From Desmodesmus armatus (taxonomy: Eukaryota > Chlorophyta > Chlorophyceae > Sphaeropleales > Scenedesmaceae): DNA of 64,000 nt. The notes beneath the pieces are model-generated. The model did no database searches and was not told the DNA's origin. It was given only the letters and a program-made list of their open reading frames with translations. The stretch spans positions 806,001 through 870,000 of the forward strand of contig VIIQ02000574.1 in the NCBI GenBank assembly GCA_007449985.2, read 5' to 3'. The position numbers and the translations under genes were made by a program. Positions 21,597 through 33,497 of this stretch are shown here, piece after piece. Each line of letters starts with the position of its first letter. Positions within the stretch are counted from its first letter, which is position 1.

Positions 21597-24500
21597 ATGG
21601 ATCGGCAGTTTTTGGAGGGCTTTCTGGGGTGTCTTCTTTCAGGGCCCGTGCCCTACGAGGAAAGCGTGAAACAGGACATTACCAAGCAACTTTTGGAGCT
21701 GCTTCAGGTTTGTCAACAACTCAGGAGATCTCAAATGGTCTGGGTCAGGCTCTGCATTGCATGCCAGCGAGACAGACACGCAACTAAAGTTGCACCCAGA
21801 GCTCATCTGACATCTGAGCCTGCAACATTGGCCTGGACAGTCCAACAGCATTTTCACGACTCCCGTACTGTATTTTGGGCTGAATTGTGGTCGGTGTCAG
21901 TGCCAAGTGGAGCAGTAGTCGGCAAAACATGACCAAGCCCCGGCTGCATGTGGCTGTTCGTGTGTCGCCTGCAGATGTTCCCACACCTTGAGCTTGGGTT
22001 CAGCCAGTATGTTGCAAACAACGGCAGGTGTGTGTTAGACAGCTGCACCCAGTCGTCCAAGTGGCACCCTGACCAGCAGTGGTTCTGCTGCTCAAGGCTC
22101 ACACAGCTAATCCACACCAGTCTTCTGTGCAGCCCTGACCCGCCTGGGTACTACGTATCAGCAGTGAATGCACTAGACGCCAACACTCCAGCATATCCAC
22201 CTTTCACCACGTGCACTGCATTGATTCATTTGTGGCAGAAACTGATGCTGCGGGTTTGTATCAAGTGTATCACAACACTGGAATGTGTGTATCATCATGT
22301 GGGTGGGTGTTGACAGGACCTTGGACATGCTCGAGGTTGAGGGTACTATCCCAGTGAACCACCAGGTGGGCATTGCCATGTCTTGGTCAGCTGGCCTAAG
22401 CCCTTGGATTGCACACAGCAGCTGCTCAGCGCTGCACTCGCAAGATGCGAAGGGAGACACAGATACCAAGTGTGCCAAGCACCTACATGTAGTGCCGTTT
22501 TGAAGGGTAGCTAGTATCTGCATGATGCAGTAATGCAGCACAGCCCAGCACGGGACACCAGCACAGGTGTGTAGTACAAGGGGCAACAGCAGTTCCCTCA
22601 CCGTCGTCCGACTCAGCGTCAGTGCCTGTTACACTAATGTTTTGACAGCGGTGTGGCAGTACAAGCCTAATGCCCTTGCATTCTCTGTCTTCTGCACTCC
22701 CTGTCTGCAGGGGGCCGAATACAACATCTCCATCCTTGTGTCGCTCCCTGAGCGCTACTCGCAAGAGGCGCCCCTGGTGTATGTCACTCACACCAACGAT
22801 ATGATCATCAAGTCCGGCCACCCCTTCGTGGACCCCTCCGGCACTGTGCGCACCCCCTACATCTCCCACTGGACGCCCAACTCTGACATTTCAAGCGCCT
22901 GTCAGGAATTGGCAATTCTATTTGGTGCCGAACTCCCGGTGTACACAAGGCCGCTGGGGCATGTCCCTCCCAGTCACAATGCACTGCAGACAGCTCACGG
23001 GCAGACAGATGGAGACGAGGAGATGGGTGAGGTTGCACAGGATGACCTCATTGTCATGGTGAGCAGCACCATCATGGGGCAGGGCTGCTTACGCTGTCAT
23101 TGACCTGTCGCCTGGTGGAAAGGGGACGGTCTTGCAGGTCAGACCGACTGGGATCGTCACGGAACCTGTTGTCACCATCTCGCAGGGGCTCTTAGAAGAG
23201 CTGGCCGTTGGCGACCAGTTGCCTCTCTTGAGCTGCAGACTCATGAGGAGGCCATGCTGTCAAGCACAGACATGGTGAGCTGCTTGTCCAACCGTCTGAG
23301 ACAAACACAAAAAGTATGCAGGCAGCAGCAGCAGCAGCATCCACATGTGTTGCTTGTGCAGCTGCAGACCTTGCGTGAAGTTGAGGAAGTGCAGCCAAAC
23401 GTTGGGAGGTGCGCTGTAAATTACCGCCATATAATGTCTCACCACAGTTGCGCAGTGTGCGTGCATTTCAGGTGCGGGGGAGCGGCATCGTGCTGTTTGC
23501 CTACCCCAAGGCCAACACCAACAGATGCACCGCGCACGCTGTAGGCTTCAGTAAGATGGCAGACGTCATTAGTCAAGCAGGATACGAGGTGCGATGCCGT
23601 GCCACGGCAGTCAAATCTGCTGCATGTGTGCGTCCTACGCCGCAGCGCCCTTTTACACACGGTCGCATGGCCTGTCTTGCCTCACACTGCATTGTCCCTC
23701 TGGCCCCGCAGGTGTATGGTATCAGCGCAGACAGGCCCAGTGTCCAGGCTGCCTGGCGCCAGCAGGAGGGCATCACCTTCAAGCTGCTGTGTGACCCATT
23801 CAAGAGGGTGAGCAGGCCCAGAACCAGCAGCACTACTGCGCCGGGCCAGTGCTAGCTCATGCATCAGCTGCTGCTGTGCAGTGCCACCCAGCGCTGCCTG
23901 CAATGGCCTTCTGTTGGCTGCACTTTCACAGTAGCTGCGCCAGCTGTGTCCCACACACTACGTGACAGTATCAGGCACGTGTGCAAGCCTTTGCTGGCCG
24001 CACCATGAAGTGTTAGATTCAGGACCCCTAGCCTTCATTTTCATAGCACGCCATCACTAGCCCTTTCCTTTCAAAGCCTGAAGTTTGTTGGCACATCAGC
24101 ACTCGTGATCAGCAGCTCGTTTGAGGTGACACAGTGGCTGTAATTGACAGCCCTTTGCATCACCATGTGTGCCTCCCTGCCACGCCATGTCCCCTGCAGG
24201 TCCTGCGCGAGCTTGGCTTCCTGCAGCTGTCAGGTGACGAGATCAAGCGCTCCCACATCATTATTGGGAAGGGTGGCCAGGTGGTTGACGTGCAGTACGG
24301 CGTGGCCCCTGAGGCCAGTGTGGACGCGGCCGTGGCCTATTGCCTGGCGCATGCAGCACCAGTGGGAGCACCAGCGGCAGCAGCGGCAGCAACAGCAGCA
24401 GCAGCGAGGCCAGCTGGCGCAAGCTCAACAGCTGCTCAGCAGCCCCTGCCAAGGATGCCCAAGCTCCAGGGTAAGGTAAGCAGAACACACACAGCCGCCT

Positions 24501-26147
24501 TACTGTCAGGCGCCTGAGTCGGCTTGGTGAGCCACCAGTTGCACAAGCCTCGAGAGGGCACTCTTCTGTTCTGCACTTTGTTGGTTCAGTAGTCGCAGGA
24601 TGGGATAGGGTTCTCAACTGTGTTGCATTATATACATAAATGCTGTCGGAGTAAGGCAGACTTAGCGGGCTAACTGCCTCGGGCCTGGTGCCACACAGTA
24701 TGCCCTGACATGCCAGTAACTGTGCGCGACTGCTTGTTGCAGCTCGTGGGCCTCTGCATTGGCGTGGCCAAATATGCCCGGAGCGAACTGCTGAACCCCG
24801 GCAATGACGCAGAGGACATGGCCGCACGTCTGAGGAGCTGCGGCGTCGACACCACTTGCGTGCTGGATCCAGACATCGTGAAGATGAAGAAATGCATCAA
24901 CGACTTGCTGGTCAAGGCCAAGCGCAACACGGAGCTGGCGTTCTTCTACTTCGCCGGCCATGGGGCCTTCAGCGCGGCTTCAGCCAAGCACGTCCTGTGC
25001 GCACAGAGCTGGAAGGGCTATTCACAGTCGCAGGGGGGCTTTGCAAGGGTGAGTACTGCGCGTGTCGCATCTTTTCTGCATTGTGCTCGTGCTCTTTGCT
25101 TGTAGGAATCTGGGTTGAGACCGTTTTTATGCAGTCAGGCAGTACAACGACAATGTATGCGACGTGATGCCGACGTCGTGTCGTCGCGCTGTCCGTGAGC
25201 TGCGAGTGCGTGCTTTCGCAAGCAGTATAAAGCAACGACTTTGAACTCTTGAAAGCGTACGAGATGAATTTGGCAGTGCACATACTACTCAGTAGAAGCA
25301 AGCTGCAAAGTTTGCAACATTGTCCTGGCGTTCATCTTGGCCGCCATGCCTGATGCCCTGCAGACTGCTGATGAGCACGGGTATGCCCTTGAGGACCTGG
25401 TGCAGAAGCTGGAGGCAACAGGCAGCAGGAGGATCATGGTGCTGGTGGACGCATGCAGGGTGGTGGAATGTGGGCAGGAGCAAGGCCACGCAGAGGAGGT
25501 CATGCAAAGCGTGAGCATGTGGCGCAGCAATGATGTGGCGCGTGCGCCCACTGGCAGGCCCCTGCTGGGGGCCACGCTGCTGTGTCATGCATGCAGCAAG
25601 CAGCAAGAAGCAAGTGATGGGACTCCAGGCGAGAACGGGGTCTACACCGCTGCGCTGCTGAAGGTGAGACAGACTGCAAACTCTCAGTCCGAAAACAGCT
25701 TGTCCTTGGATTCCGCACTGCATGCTGTCATGTATTATACAGCCAGTGCCAGGTCTGCACAACCAGGGCTGCAAGCAGTTGCCGCAGAACTGCCGAAACA
25801 ATGATGGCCGCCTGCGTTGCATAGTATGCCAGCTTTTGCACACTGCTTACAGTGCCAGTCATCTGCAGCCTCAGACAGGTGTGCCAGTGTTTTCTGATCA
25901 CAACCCGCTCAACGAAGGGTGTGGGCTAATGACAGCCGACACCTGACTTCTCCGAGAGGGAGTCCCTCACCTTCATGGTGTGCCCTGCCACTGCATTCCT
26001 CTGCAGCACCTGTTCAACAACACACACCCAAATGTTATGACCGCCATCTACGCCGCCAACAGTGAGGTGATGCGGGTCACATCAAACCAACAGGTCCCCA
26101 AACTTGAGGTGGCTGATGGCAGGCCATTCCAACAGTTCGTGCTGTGA
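21597..26147 (+). CDS. UEV - peroxiredoxin Q - caspase-like (C14) fusion protein
   Basis: Twelve exons: 21597-21707, 21975-22027, 22317-22365, 22711-23058, 23138-23274, 23362-23415, 23472-23588, 23712-23807, 24200-24475, 24743-25048, 25364-25663 and 26007-26147; about 662 aa. Residues 1-187 are a TSG101/Vps23-like ubiquitin-binding UEV domain (EGTIPVNHQGAEYN, DMIIKSGHPFVDPSGTVR, PYISHWTPNS). Residues about 210-380 are a DOT5/PrxQ-like peroxiredoxin (AVGDQLPLL, VLFAYPKANTNRC, VYGISADRPS, RSHIIIGKGG); the peroxidatic Cys is at about 270, but the usual resolving Cys five residues on is Val. An Ala-rich linker follows. Residues about 412-640 are a caspase-like domain with catalytic His (AFFYFAGHG, about 487) and Cys (VLVDACR, about 547). 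From exon 4 on, all introns are phase 0. Exon 5 lacks one base relative to homology, near 23230. Separate adjacent genes remain possible but leave little space for promoters. Confidence 0.72.
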
Positions 26148-26539
26148 GCAGCCTGCCAGCTCTTCTAGCTTCAACCCAATCCAAGGGGGTGCTGCCGACA
26201 CTGCCATCGCAGTCGCCGAGTGCAGGCCCTCCCCGTGGATGAGGTGTGGCTCAGCAACCCAAGCTCGCGGGCTACTGATTGGTACAGCTTCTGCCGCCCG
26301 ACATTGAGAGAGTTTGCCGGCAGATGGCGAGCTGCTGCAGGGCTGTGCCGCTTGGGCACGGCCCGTGGCAAGAGCCCGCTGGACTAGCTGGCCAGGCAGA
26401 AGCAGGCAATGTGGAGGCCTTGCAGGCAGCCGTAGCTGATGATGCTGGTGTATGGGCTTGAGCCCGAGCCACAGCCGATGCATGCTGTGTCTGTTTTTGC
26501 TCGCTGCTAGCAGCGCTGCTGTCTGACTGGGCGAAGCTC

Positions 26540-27227
26540 AGGCATGTGCATGTGTATGTGCAGTTAATGTTGGCAGCTGTGTACTCGTGTGTGCTCAGCC
26601 TGAGCCAAGACGACTATCTGCCCACAAAGTTGCGGAGTATGTAACTACCAGCCAACATGGACCAACAGCTGGCCCACCCTATAATTTGTGATAACATCTG
26701 TATGCCAGGTTGACAGTGTTGAACGGGTTTTAAGGTTTGGCTGGGTCCATTTTTTGTTGTGACTTTGTGACACAAGTAAGACTGCGCAGTTGTGACTGTG
26801 TACACAGTCGCATGTGACACAAGTCACACTGCATGCATGTGCTGGCACCCCTTTCTTGCTGGCTCCTGCTTTACTGGTGTCACGCAACGGCAACACATCA
26901 TCAAAGAGCTCTCATTCCAGAGATACGTACACGCTAATCCAGCAATGACACACAGGCATGCTTTGTATTCTTCAACACTTGGTGATCAAGACACAGATCA
27001 ACGCACAACTCCAGGACCGTGTGCCACAATACTGCGATCTCAATGTGAATATACATCATGACCTTCCAAAGTCGTCGCGACCACTTGTCCTGTCATGAAT
27101 TGCTTGGATGGCAGGTGGTGGTTGGTGAACCGCCACTGCTGTGCCCTAGTGACCCAACCCTCAACCACTCTAGCTGCAATCATCACAATCACTCAGAACC
27201 CCATAGGCATTCATCAACGTTACTGCA
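26540..27227. repeat. dispersed repeat, copy B
   Basis: The partner of 20329-21110, in the same orientation and also downstream of a plus-strand gene (the fusion gene stop is at 26147). It carries a TGTAA at 26640-26644 in the conserved context GGAGTATGTAAC. Divergence between copies indicates an old duplication or an old mobile-element family. Confidence 0.85.
26640..26644 (+). terminator. TGTAA polyadenylation signal, fusion gene
   Basis: TGTAA lies 493 bases after the stop, inside repeat copy B, at the position matching the signal in copy A. Confidence 0.45.
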
Positions 27228-27339
27228 GCTTGTCAACAGTAGTTGAATGCTGCTGGGCTGTGCACGCCGCTGTCAATATCACCAACACTACTTCAGCAAG
27301 TGTGCTTTAGTCACAAGTGCCACACTGGGGGCCACTGCC

Positions 27340-29240
27340 ATGCCTCAATCAAGCAGCACTAAAAGCCCAGCAGCCAAGCGCACCCCCAAGAAACAGCCCC
27401 CTGCAGTTGTACCAGATGCTGCCATGCTGGAGAAAGCATCAAAGATAGTTGCCCAGCTGCAGCAGCTGTACCCCAGCCCACCCATCCCTCTTGACCACTC
27501 CTCGCCATTCCAGCTGTTAGTGGCAGTGATGCTGTCAGCACAGACTACAGACAAGAAGGTGTGGCGGCAGGTGGCGGTACAGAAAGGGGCATCCCCACCT
27601 AGCAAGGCACAGCAAAGTAGCTGCCATTCGTATCTCACACGGTACACTGTTGGGGCCTACTCTAGAGAACTCATCCTTGCTACAATCATTCTTGACAGCA
27701 GGACAGCTCGCCACACACAGGGTGAAGACACCGCCGCCCAGGGTATGACACAGCAGGAGTGCTCTGGTGCTGCCTGCAGGTGAATGAAGTCACCCCAGCG
27801 CTGTTTGCCATCGCACCTGATGCAGCAGCCATGGCTGCCCAACAAATACCTACGGTACAAGGTAAGCTTCTCTTTTCCTCCCTATCCCCCATGCTTCTCA
27901 TACCTGCACTTGTTCCTTATCTGCGCTCCAACACCACCCTTGTTCTTCACAACCTTCACCAGGTATCATTCAGCCCATAGGGCTGGCACCTACGAAGGCC
28001 AAGAACCTGGTTGCCATGTCCTCCCTTCTGCTGGAGCGGCACAGTGGCCAGGTCCCAAGCACCTTTGAGGAGCTGGAGGCACTGCCTGGGGTGGGACACA
28101 AGACAGCCTCGGTGGTGATGGCACAGGCATTTGGCCACCCAGCCTTCCCTGTAGATACCCACATACACAGGTAGGTGGTTTTTGTTGTAGGTTTGTTACC
28201 ACTGTGGTTCCACAGGGCAGTTTAGCACTGTTGCGCTCAGTGCAGTGACTGTATCTAGGCGGTGGCCGGCTAGAGCATGTGTTCACTGTCACATGGCTGC
28301 TGCTGCTGGTGCACTGCTCTTTTTTGTGTGCAGGCTGGCGGAGCGTTGGGGCCTCAGCAGTGGCAAGAGTGTGGAGCAGACAGAGGCAGACCTTAAGGTG
28401 CTGATGCCCCAGGACACATGGTGAGGGAGTGGGAGCCTGGCACTGAGAACGTACAAAATGTTGGTCTATGTTCCAAACATAGCTTGCACAGGCAGTGTGT
28501 GGTGAAGGACACACCAGCTCCTCACTGATAGCTGGCAGCTATGGGTGCAATTGCAAGCCAGTGCCACATGACACTGTCGTGCACTACAGTGTAGGTGCCT
28601 GTACAGTGTGTGTAGCGTCCGAAGGGCTGGACAAAGGGCAGGGCTGGACAAGGGTGCCGTGTGCCTGCTGAAGCTTGCTTCTTGGGTGCTGTTGCCATGC
28701 AGGCGGGACGTTCACCTGCAGATCATCTACTTTGGACGTGAGGTGGGCACTGGTCTGGTTCTGATTTTTGGCGGCACACTGTGGCATGTGAAATTGTTAC
28801 TGGGGATGCTCGTTTAGTGTAAGGCGCCATGCTGTACACGTGTCTGATGATGTGTTGTGCAGTTTGCATGCGCACATATAGCAGCACTAGCATGTCAGTG
28901 GAGCCTAGTGGTGCACGTGCAGGTGCTGTGCGCCTGCATGAGCTGAGTGTGTGGTGATTCTGCTGCCGTTTGTGACCTGCTGTTGTGTGTGCAGCACTGC
29001 CCAGCCAAGCAGCATGATGTGCAAAAGTGTCCCATCTGCAGCTGGGCAGGCGTTCCTGGCAGCGGCAGCAGCAAAAAAGCAGCCACACCAAAGCGCAAAG
29101 CAGCTGCTGCCACAGCGGCAGCAGTGGCGGGGGCAGCGGCGGCGGCAGCAGCAGCAGCTGCCTTAGAAGCGGAGGCAGCTGTGGTGGCTGCAGCAGCTGC
29201 AGAAGCACAGCCGTCCAGGAGGCGGCGGCGCAAGTTGTGA
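27340..29240 (+). CDS. NTH1: endonuclease III homologue (bifunctional DNA glycosylase/AP lyase)
   Basis: Base-excision repair enzyme for oxidised pyrimidines. Six exons: 27340-27558, 27780-27861, 27963-28170, 28334-28420, 28703-28742 and 28995-29240; 293 aa. Landmarks: SPFQLLVAVMLSAQTTDKKV, the helix-hairpin-helix ALPGVGHKTASVV with catalytic Lys at about 147, and FPVDTHIHRLAERWG with catalytic Asp at about 165. The iron-sulphur loop reads HCPAKQHDVQKCPICSW, giving Cys-x9-Cys-x2-Cys with no fourth Cys at the usual distance. After it comes a long alanine-rich tail ending RRRRRKL, a possible nuclear signal. The N-terminus is Lys/Ser-rich. An ATG at 27247 gives a longer, possibly organellar, form. 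All phases agree. Confidence 0.88.
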
Positions 29241-29988
29241 CTGTGGGTGCTGATTGTGGTGACCTGTGATCCTTTTTTGCGTGCATCACTGTGCATCTGT
29301 GTGCATTCGAGTGATTACCCGCCATCGCAGTGGGAGCGCTTCACAAAGCAACGTATTTCTTACAGTATTCTAGGCAGGGCTTGGTAGCACCTGACTCAGT
29401 GAGCATGATCTACATCCTCAATCAAGACAGCTGTGCAGCCCCATGCTGTGCTGTGGCGGGGTGTAGGGCACAAGCTCACAAATTGGTTCACTCGTTTTGA
29501 AATGGGGGTGCTCACAGTTTTATGAGTATCCTGCAAGCTGCAATTGGGTGGTCCACTGCAGACTGAGGACACATCCCCCCTGGGGGTCCCCAAGTGGTCC
29601 TGCTGATCAAAAGAATGTCTTGGATCAACGATGCACGTTGCCACTGATGCTGTGGCGGTCATGTTCCCTTGTGACGTTCGTTCGTGAATCCAGCCCTGCA
29701 AGGGATCTTCGTTTCGATCGACCATGGACCGTTGCGGTCGGTTGAGTTTGAAAGATTTCGCAGCCTCAACGTCCAAAGGCATCCGATCTCTTGTCCTTGC
29801 AAAGTGACATCAAACATCGTCCATTGGAACGGCTGATATTATTCTCATATGTTGCATGAGGCAAGTGCAACAACAGCAGCACCACCACAACCATTGCGTT
29901 GTGTTTCCGTATCGTGCCCTTGGCAGGGGTGATCGCATTTCCCCATAATATCGTATCTGTCTACCTGAGGCCACAAGGGGGCCTCAGC
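29241..29988. other. intergenic region, HAUS6 upstream
   Basis: About 750 bases between endonuclease III and the chosen HAUS6 start. It holds the former's 3' end and the latter's promoter. An in-frame ATG at 29899 could lengthen HAUS6. Nothing else is recognised. Confidence 0.45.
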
Positions 29989-32900
29989 ATGGGACCAGCC
30001 ACAGGGGGAGCGCGCCAGCAGCAGCAGGAGGAGCAGCTGCTGTCATCATGCCTGAGCCTCCTAGACATCCGGCAGGCTGAGGGAGCTAAGCTGGTGGAGA
30101 TCAACCCGAGCATGTTTCGCAAACCCAACGCCAAGGCCTTTGAGTTGGTGCTGTACCACGCCTACAGCACTGTCAACGGCAAAGCAGCTGCCAAGAAGGT
30201 GTGCTGCACATGCGAGCAAGCAACAGCGCAGGACGAGACAGCACCACAGTTGCTGACAAGGTGCATCTTGTACCGACCTTGCAGAACTTCCGGGGGCTGT
30301 GGCCGCTTGTGGACAAGGACAGGAAACAAAGCAAGGACTTCTATCAGGTGTGAGGGGCTGTGTGGATGCCCGCATCATCAGCCAACTGAGGCGTGAGCTT
30401 GTCAGCAGTCAGTGCTTGATCATGCACTACACACTCAATCAAACGAGCATGCAGTGAAATGATGTGCTGTTGACACCCCCTACAGAAAATTCAAGACTGG
30501 TTGAAAGAGTCGGGGCAGCTTACTGATGCCTCACTGGCAGCGTTCCAGCGCAATCCCTCTGGACCAAAGTAAGTAAACAGACCCACAGCCTTCCTCACAT
30601 ACAGTCACACCATTGTTCATGTCTGTGATGTCTTTGTGGCGTGCGCCTTGTGTGTTGGCAGGCAGTCACTGCTGCAAGAAAGCAGCCGTCACCGCAGCAT
30701 AGCTTGGGTCCCCTCTTGTCTCTCTGTCAGTCATACCGTGTGATGTGTGCAGGCTGGTGAGCTTCCTGTGTGACTTGGCTCACTGGGCACTGGAGGCCCA
30801 GCATGCCCGCATGTTTGCAGACGATATTGTGGAGCAGCCCCTGCTGCAGGTAAGGCGGCAGAGCCACCCGCTGAACATGAAAACACGCCCTGCACGCAAT
30901 CAACAGGAACTCATGTGCCAGTCCTGCACAAGCCACACCGCCATGCTGTAAAACCCAGCTTGAAATCCAGTCTTGTGTTGCCGTTTGCTGTGGATTGCTG
31001 CAGGACTCTGCCCTGCTGGTGCAGCTAGCGGAGCCCCTGCTGACAGCAGCTGAGGCTCACAACCAGCTGCAGGTTGAGCGGCTGTTGAGGCTGTGCCAGG
31101 AGGGTGCCGCCATGCAGCAGCAGGCTGAGCAGGTTGCTGCACAGCTGAAGGACACCTACTATGAGCTAACTGCCCAACTGCGCGACATGCAGGCACAGGA
31201 GGTGGGGACGGCAGTGCTGGCAACAGCACACTGGCATCACTTGCAGGACTCGCATATTGCAGTAGCCAGAGCAACCCTTCCCCAGCATGTAGCTTAGTGT
31301 GGGATCAGTCGAGCATATTTCATTGCAGCAGTGCACCCAACTTTGGTCTGGTGACAGATGCCGCTTGTTGTGTGTGCAGGGAGCTTCACTGGAGCAGCAG
31401 CCCCCCAGCATCAGGCTTGCTAGTGTCCTGCCAGCCCAGCTGACCACCAGCACAAGCAGCACAGGCTGCGCAGCCCTCGTGAGTGTTCCTGCTGAGCTGC
31501 AGCAGCAGCAGCAGGAGGTGGAGCAGCTGTGGAGTCAGCTGCAGCAGTACATGCAGGACTTTGAGGGCGTGCGCAGCATGGTGCAGCACCTGGTGGGCAG
31601 CGCAGTGCACCCCTACGCCATAGACGCTGCGCAGCTGAGGGCGTACGGCCAGGCAGGGGGAGAGCCTGCGGGTGTGGCGCCAGCAGCAGGTGAGACATAT
31701 GTGGGGCAGGAGCCCAGGGGCTAGGCTGGCAGGTGACACCTCTTGGCGGGAAGTTTGCAAGCAATTGCAATCATCCTCCGGATGCAGAGTCTGTGTGGAG
31801 CAAGACATGGCCTAGGTTCTGCTGTCCCTGTTCCCCATGCAAGCACCGTCATGTGCCCAGGTTGAGCTGGCAACTTGTGCTGCCTGTTGCTCTCTTTTGC
31901 TGTGTTGTGCTGCTGGTGCTCCTGCAGCACTGGATGTTGTGGCTCTGGTTGAGGCGTGGCTGTTTGATGTGGGCTCAGTCTGCCGCTATGTGAAGACCCT
32001 GGCTGGCCACACCTCCAGCCTGGAGCAGCAGCAGGACAGCCAGGCGCGCGGGTGGCTGCCTGTGCTGCAGTCGGGTGGCATTGGTTCATCCCGCTGCTCC
32101 TTCATGAGCCCCCTGGTGGCCAGCAGTGACGCAGCCAGCCATGCCACACACCTGTATGCCCAGCTCAGCCTGCACAGGGCCTGCAGGGACGGACTGCTGG
32201 GGTTGAAGGCAACACTGGAGCAGCAGGCAGACGCAGCAGGTGGGCACACACACGCACATACATGATCCCCACGCATGATTCTGTTTGGACTGCTGGCCGT
32301 GCCCCCACTCAACTTTCCTGTTGGAGTTGACGCCCTCTGACCACAAACATATGTTGAGCCTTTTCCGGGCTTCAGCCTCAGCTTGCACGCTCTGGCATCA
32401 CATCAATAGTACCTGTGAGACAAGAATGGGGTTTGTGTGACGCTTGACTCACTTTCTGGTCCTCTGCCTTTGGCATGCTGTTTGCAGCTGCGCGCATGCA
32501 AGCTTTGCAGTCGCAGCTAGCCCCGCAGATTGAGCACCAGCTGAGGCAGGCGCAGGCAGCAGCAGAGGCAGAGGCAGCAGCAGCAGGCATCATGGATGCA
32601 GACATGGCCTTTGCCTCCAGCCCCTCACTGCAGGCCCCAGCTGCTGACTGGGCAGCGCCTGGAGGCCCGTGTGGCCTGTCTGGTGCTGGCCGCATGCAGC
32701 TGATCCCACCGACGCCCATGCTGCAGCAGCAGGTGGCGAGGCAGCAGCACCTGCGGCAGCTGAGGGCACATGACACACAGGGCCCAGCAGCTGCAGCAGC
32801 AGCCAGTGACCACTCACAGCACTTGCCGCCCTTGCACCTACCGGCGGGTCACACCTTGAACAGCGCTGCAGGGTTTGCCGCCCATCCAGCCGCTGCTGCC

Positions 32901-33466
32901 TCAGCAGGTGGCAGTGGTGGTGGCGGTGAGCCGGGCAGTCCTGGGGGCCTGCTGCCGCCGCCTGCAACTGGTGCCTCCTCGCCGGAGCTGCAGTCCTCCC
33001 CACAGTGCAGCAGCGCCAGCAGTGCTGAGCGGCCTGCTGCTGAGCTGCTGATGAGCAGGGAGCTGATGGACCTAGACCTGGTGGACGATGAACCACTGGG
33101 GGAGGACTGGGATGACGGTGGGGTGTTCAGCCACCAAGGGCAGTCCTTTGGGGGGCCAGGCGGCCGCCGTGGCGTGAGTCCTGCGGGCGCAGCCATGGCG
33201 CGCGTTAGCTATGCGCGCTTCAGCTTGGGCACGGACAGCTTGTCGCCGCTGCTGGCGGCTGCACGCATGCAGGGGGTTGGTGGGGGTGATGGGGGCAGCT
33301 CTGTGGCCTGTGCTGGAGGCAGCACCTTGCCCGGGCTCGAGCCAGTGGGGGAGGACAGTGTCAGTGCTGGTGACAGCCTGCTGCTGGCAGAGGGTGAGTC
33401 GTGGCAAAGCTGCAGTGTAGCGGGAGGCGCGGCAGAGTCCCCTGGCACCTCGGCTGCCAATGGTGC

Positions 33467-33497
<31 letters not shown>

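Larger units (their letters stand above)
26148..27339. other. intergenic region largely made of dispersed repeat copy B
   Basis: After about 390 bases of ordinary 3' sequence, repeat copy B fills 26540-27227. The rest is the endonuclease III 5' region. An in-frame ATG at 27247 could extend that gene upstream. No other gene is seen. Confidence 0.5.
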
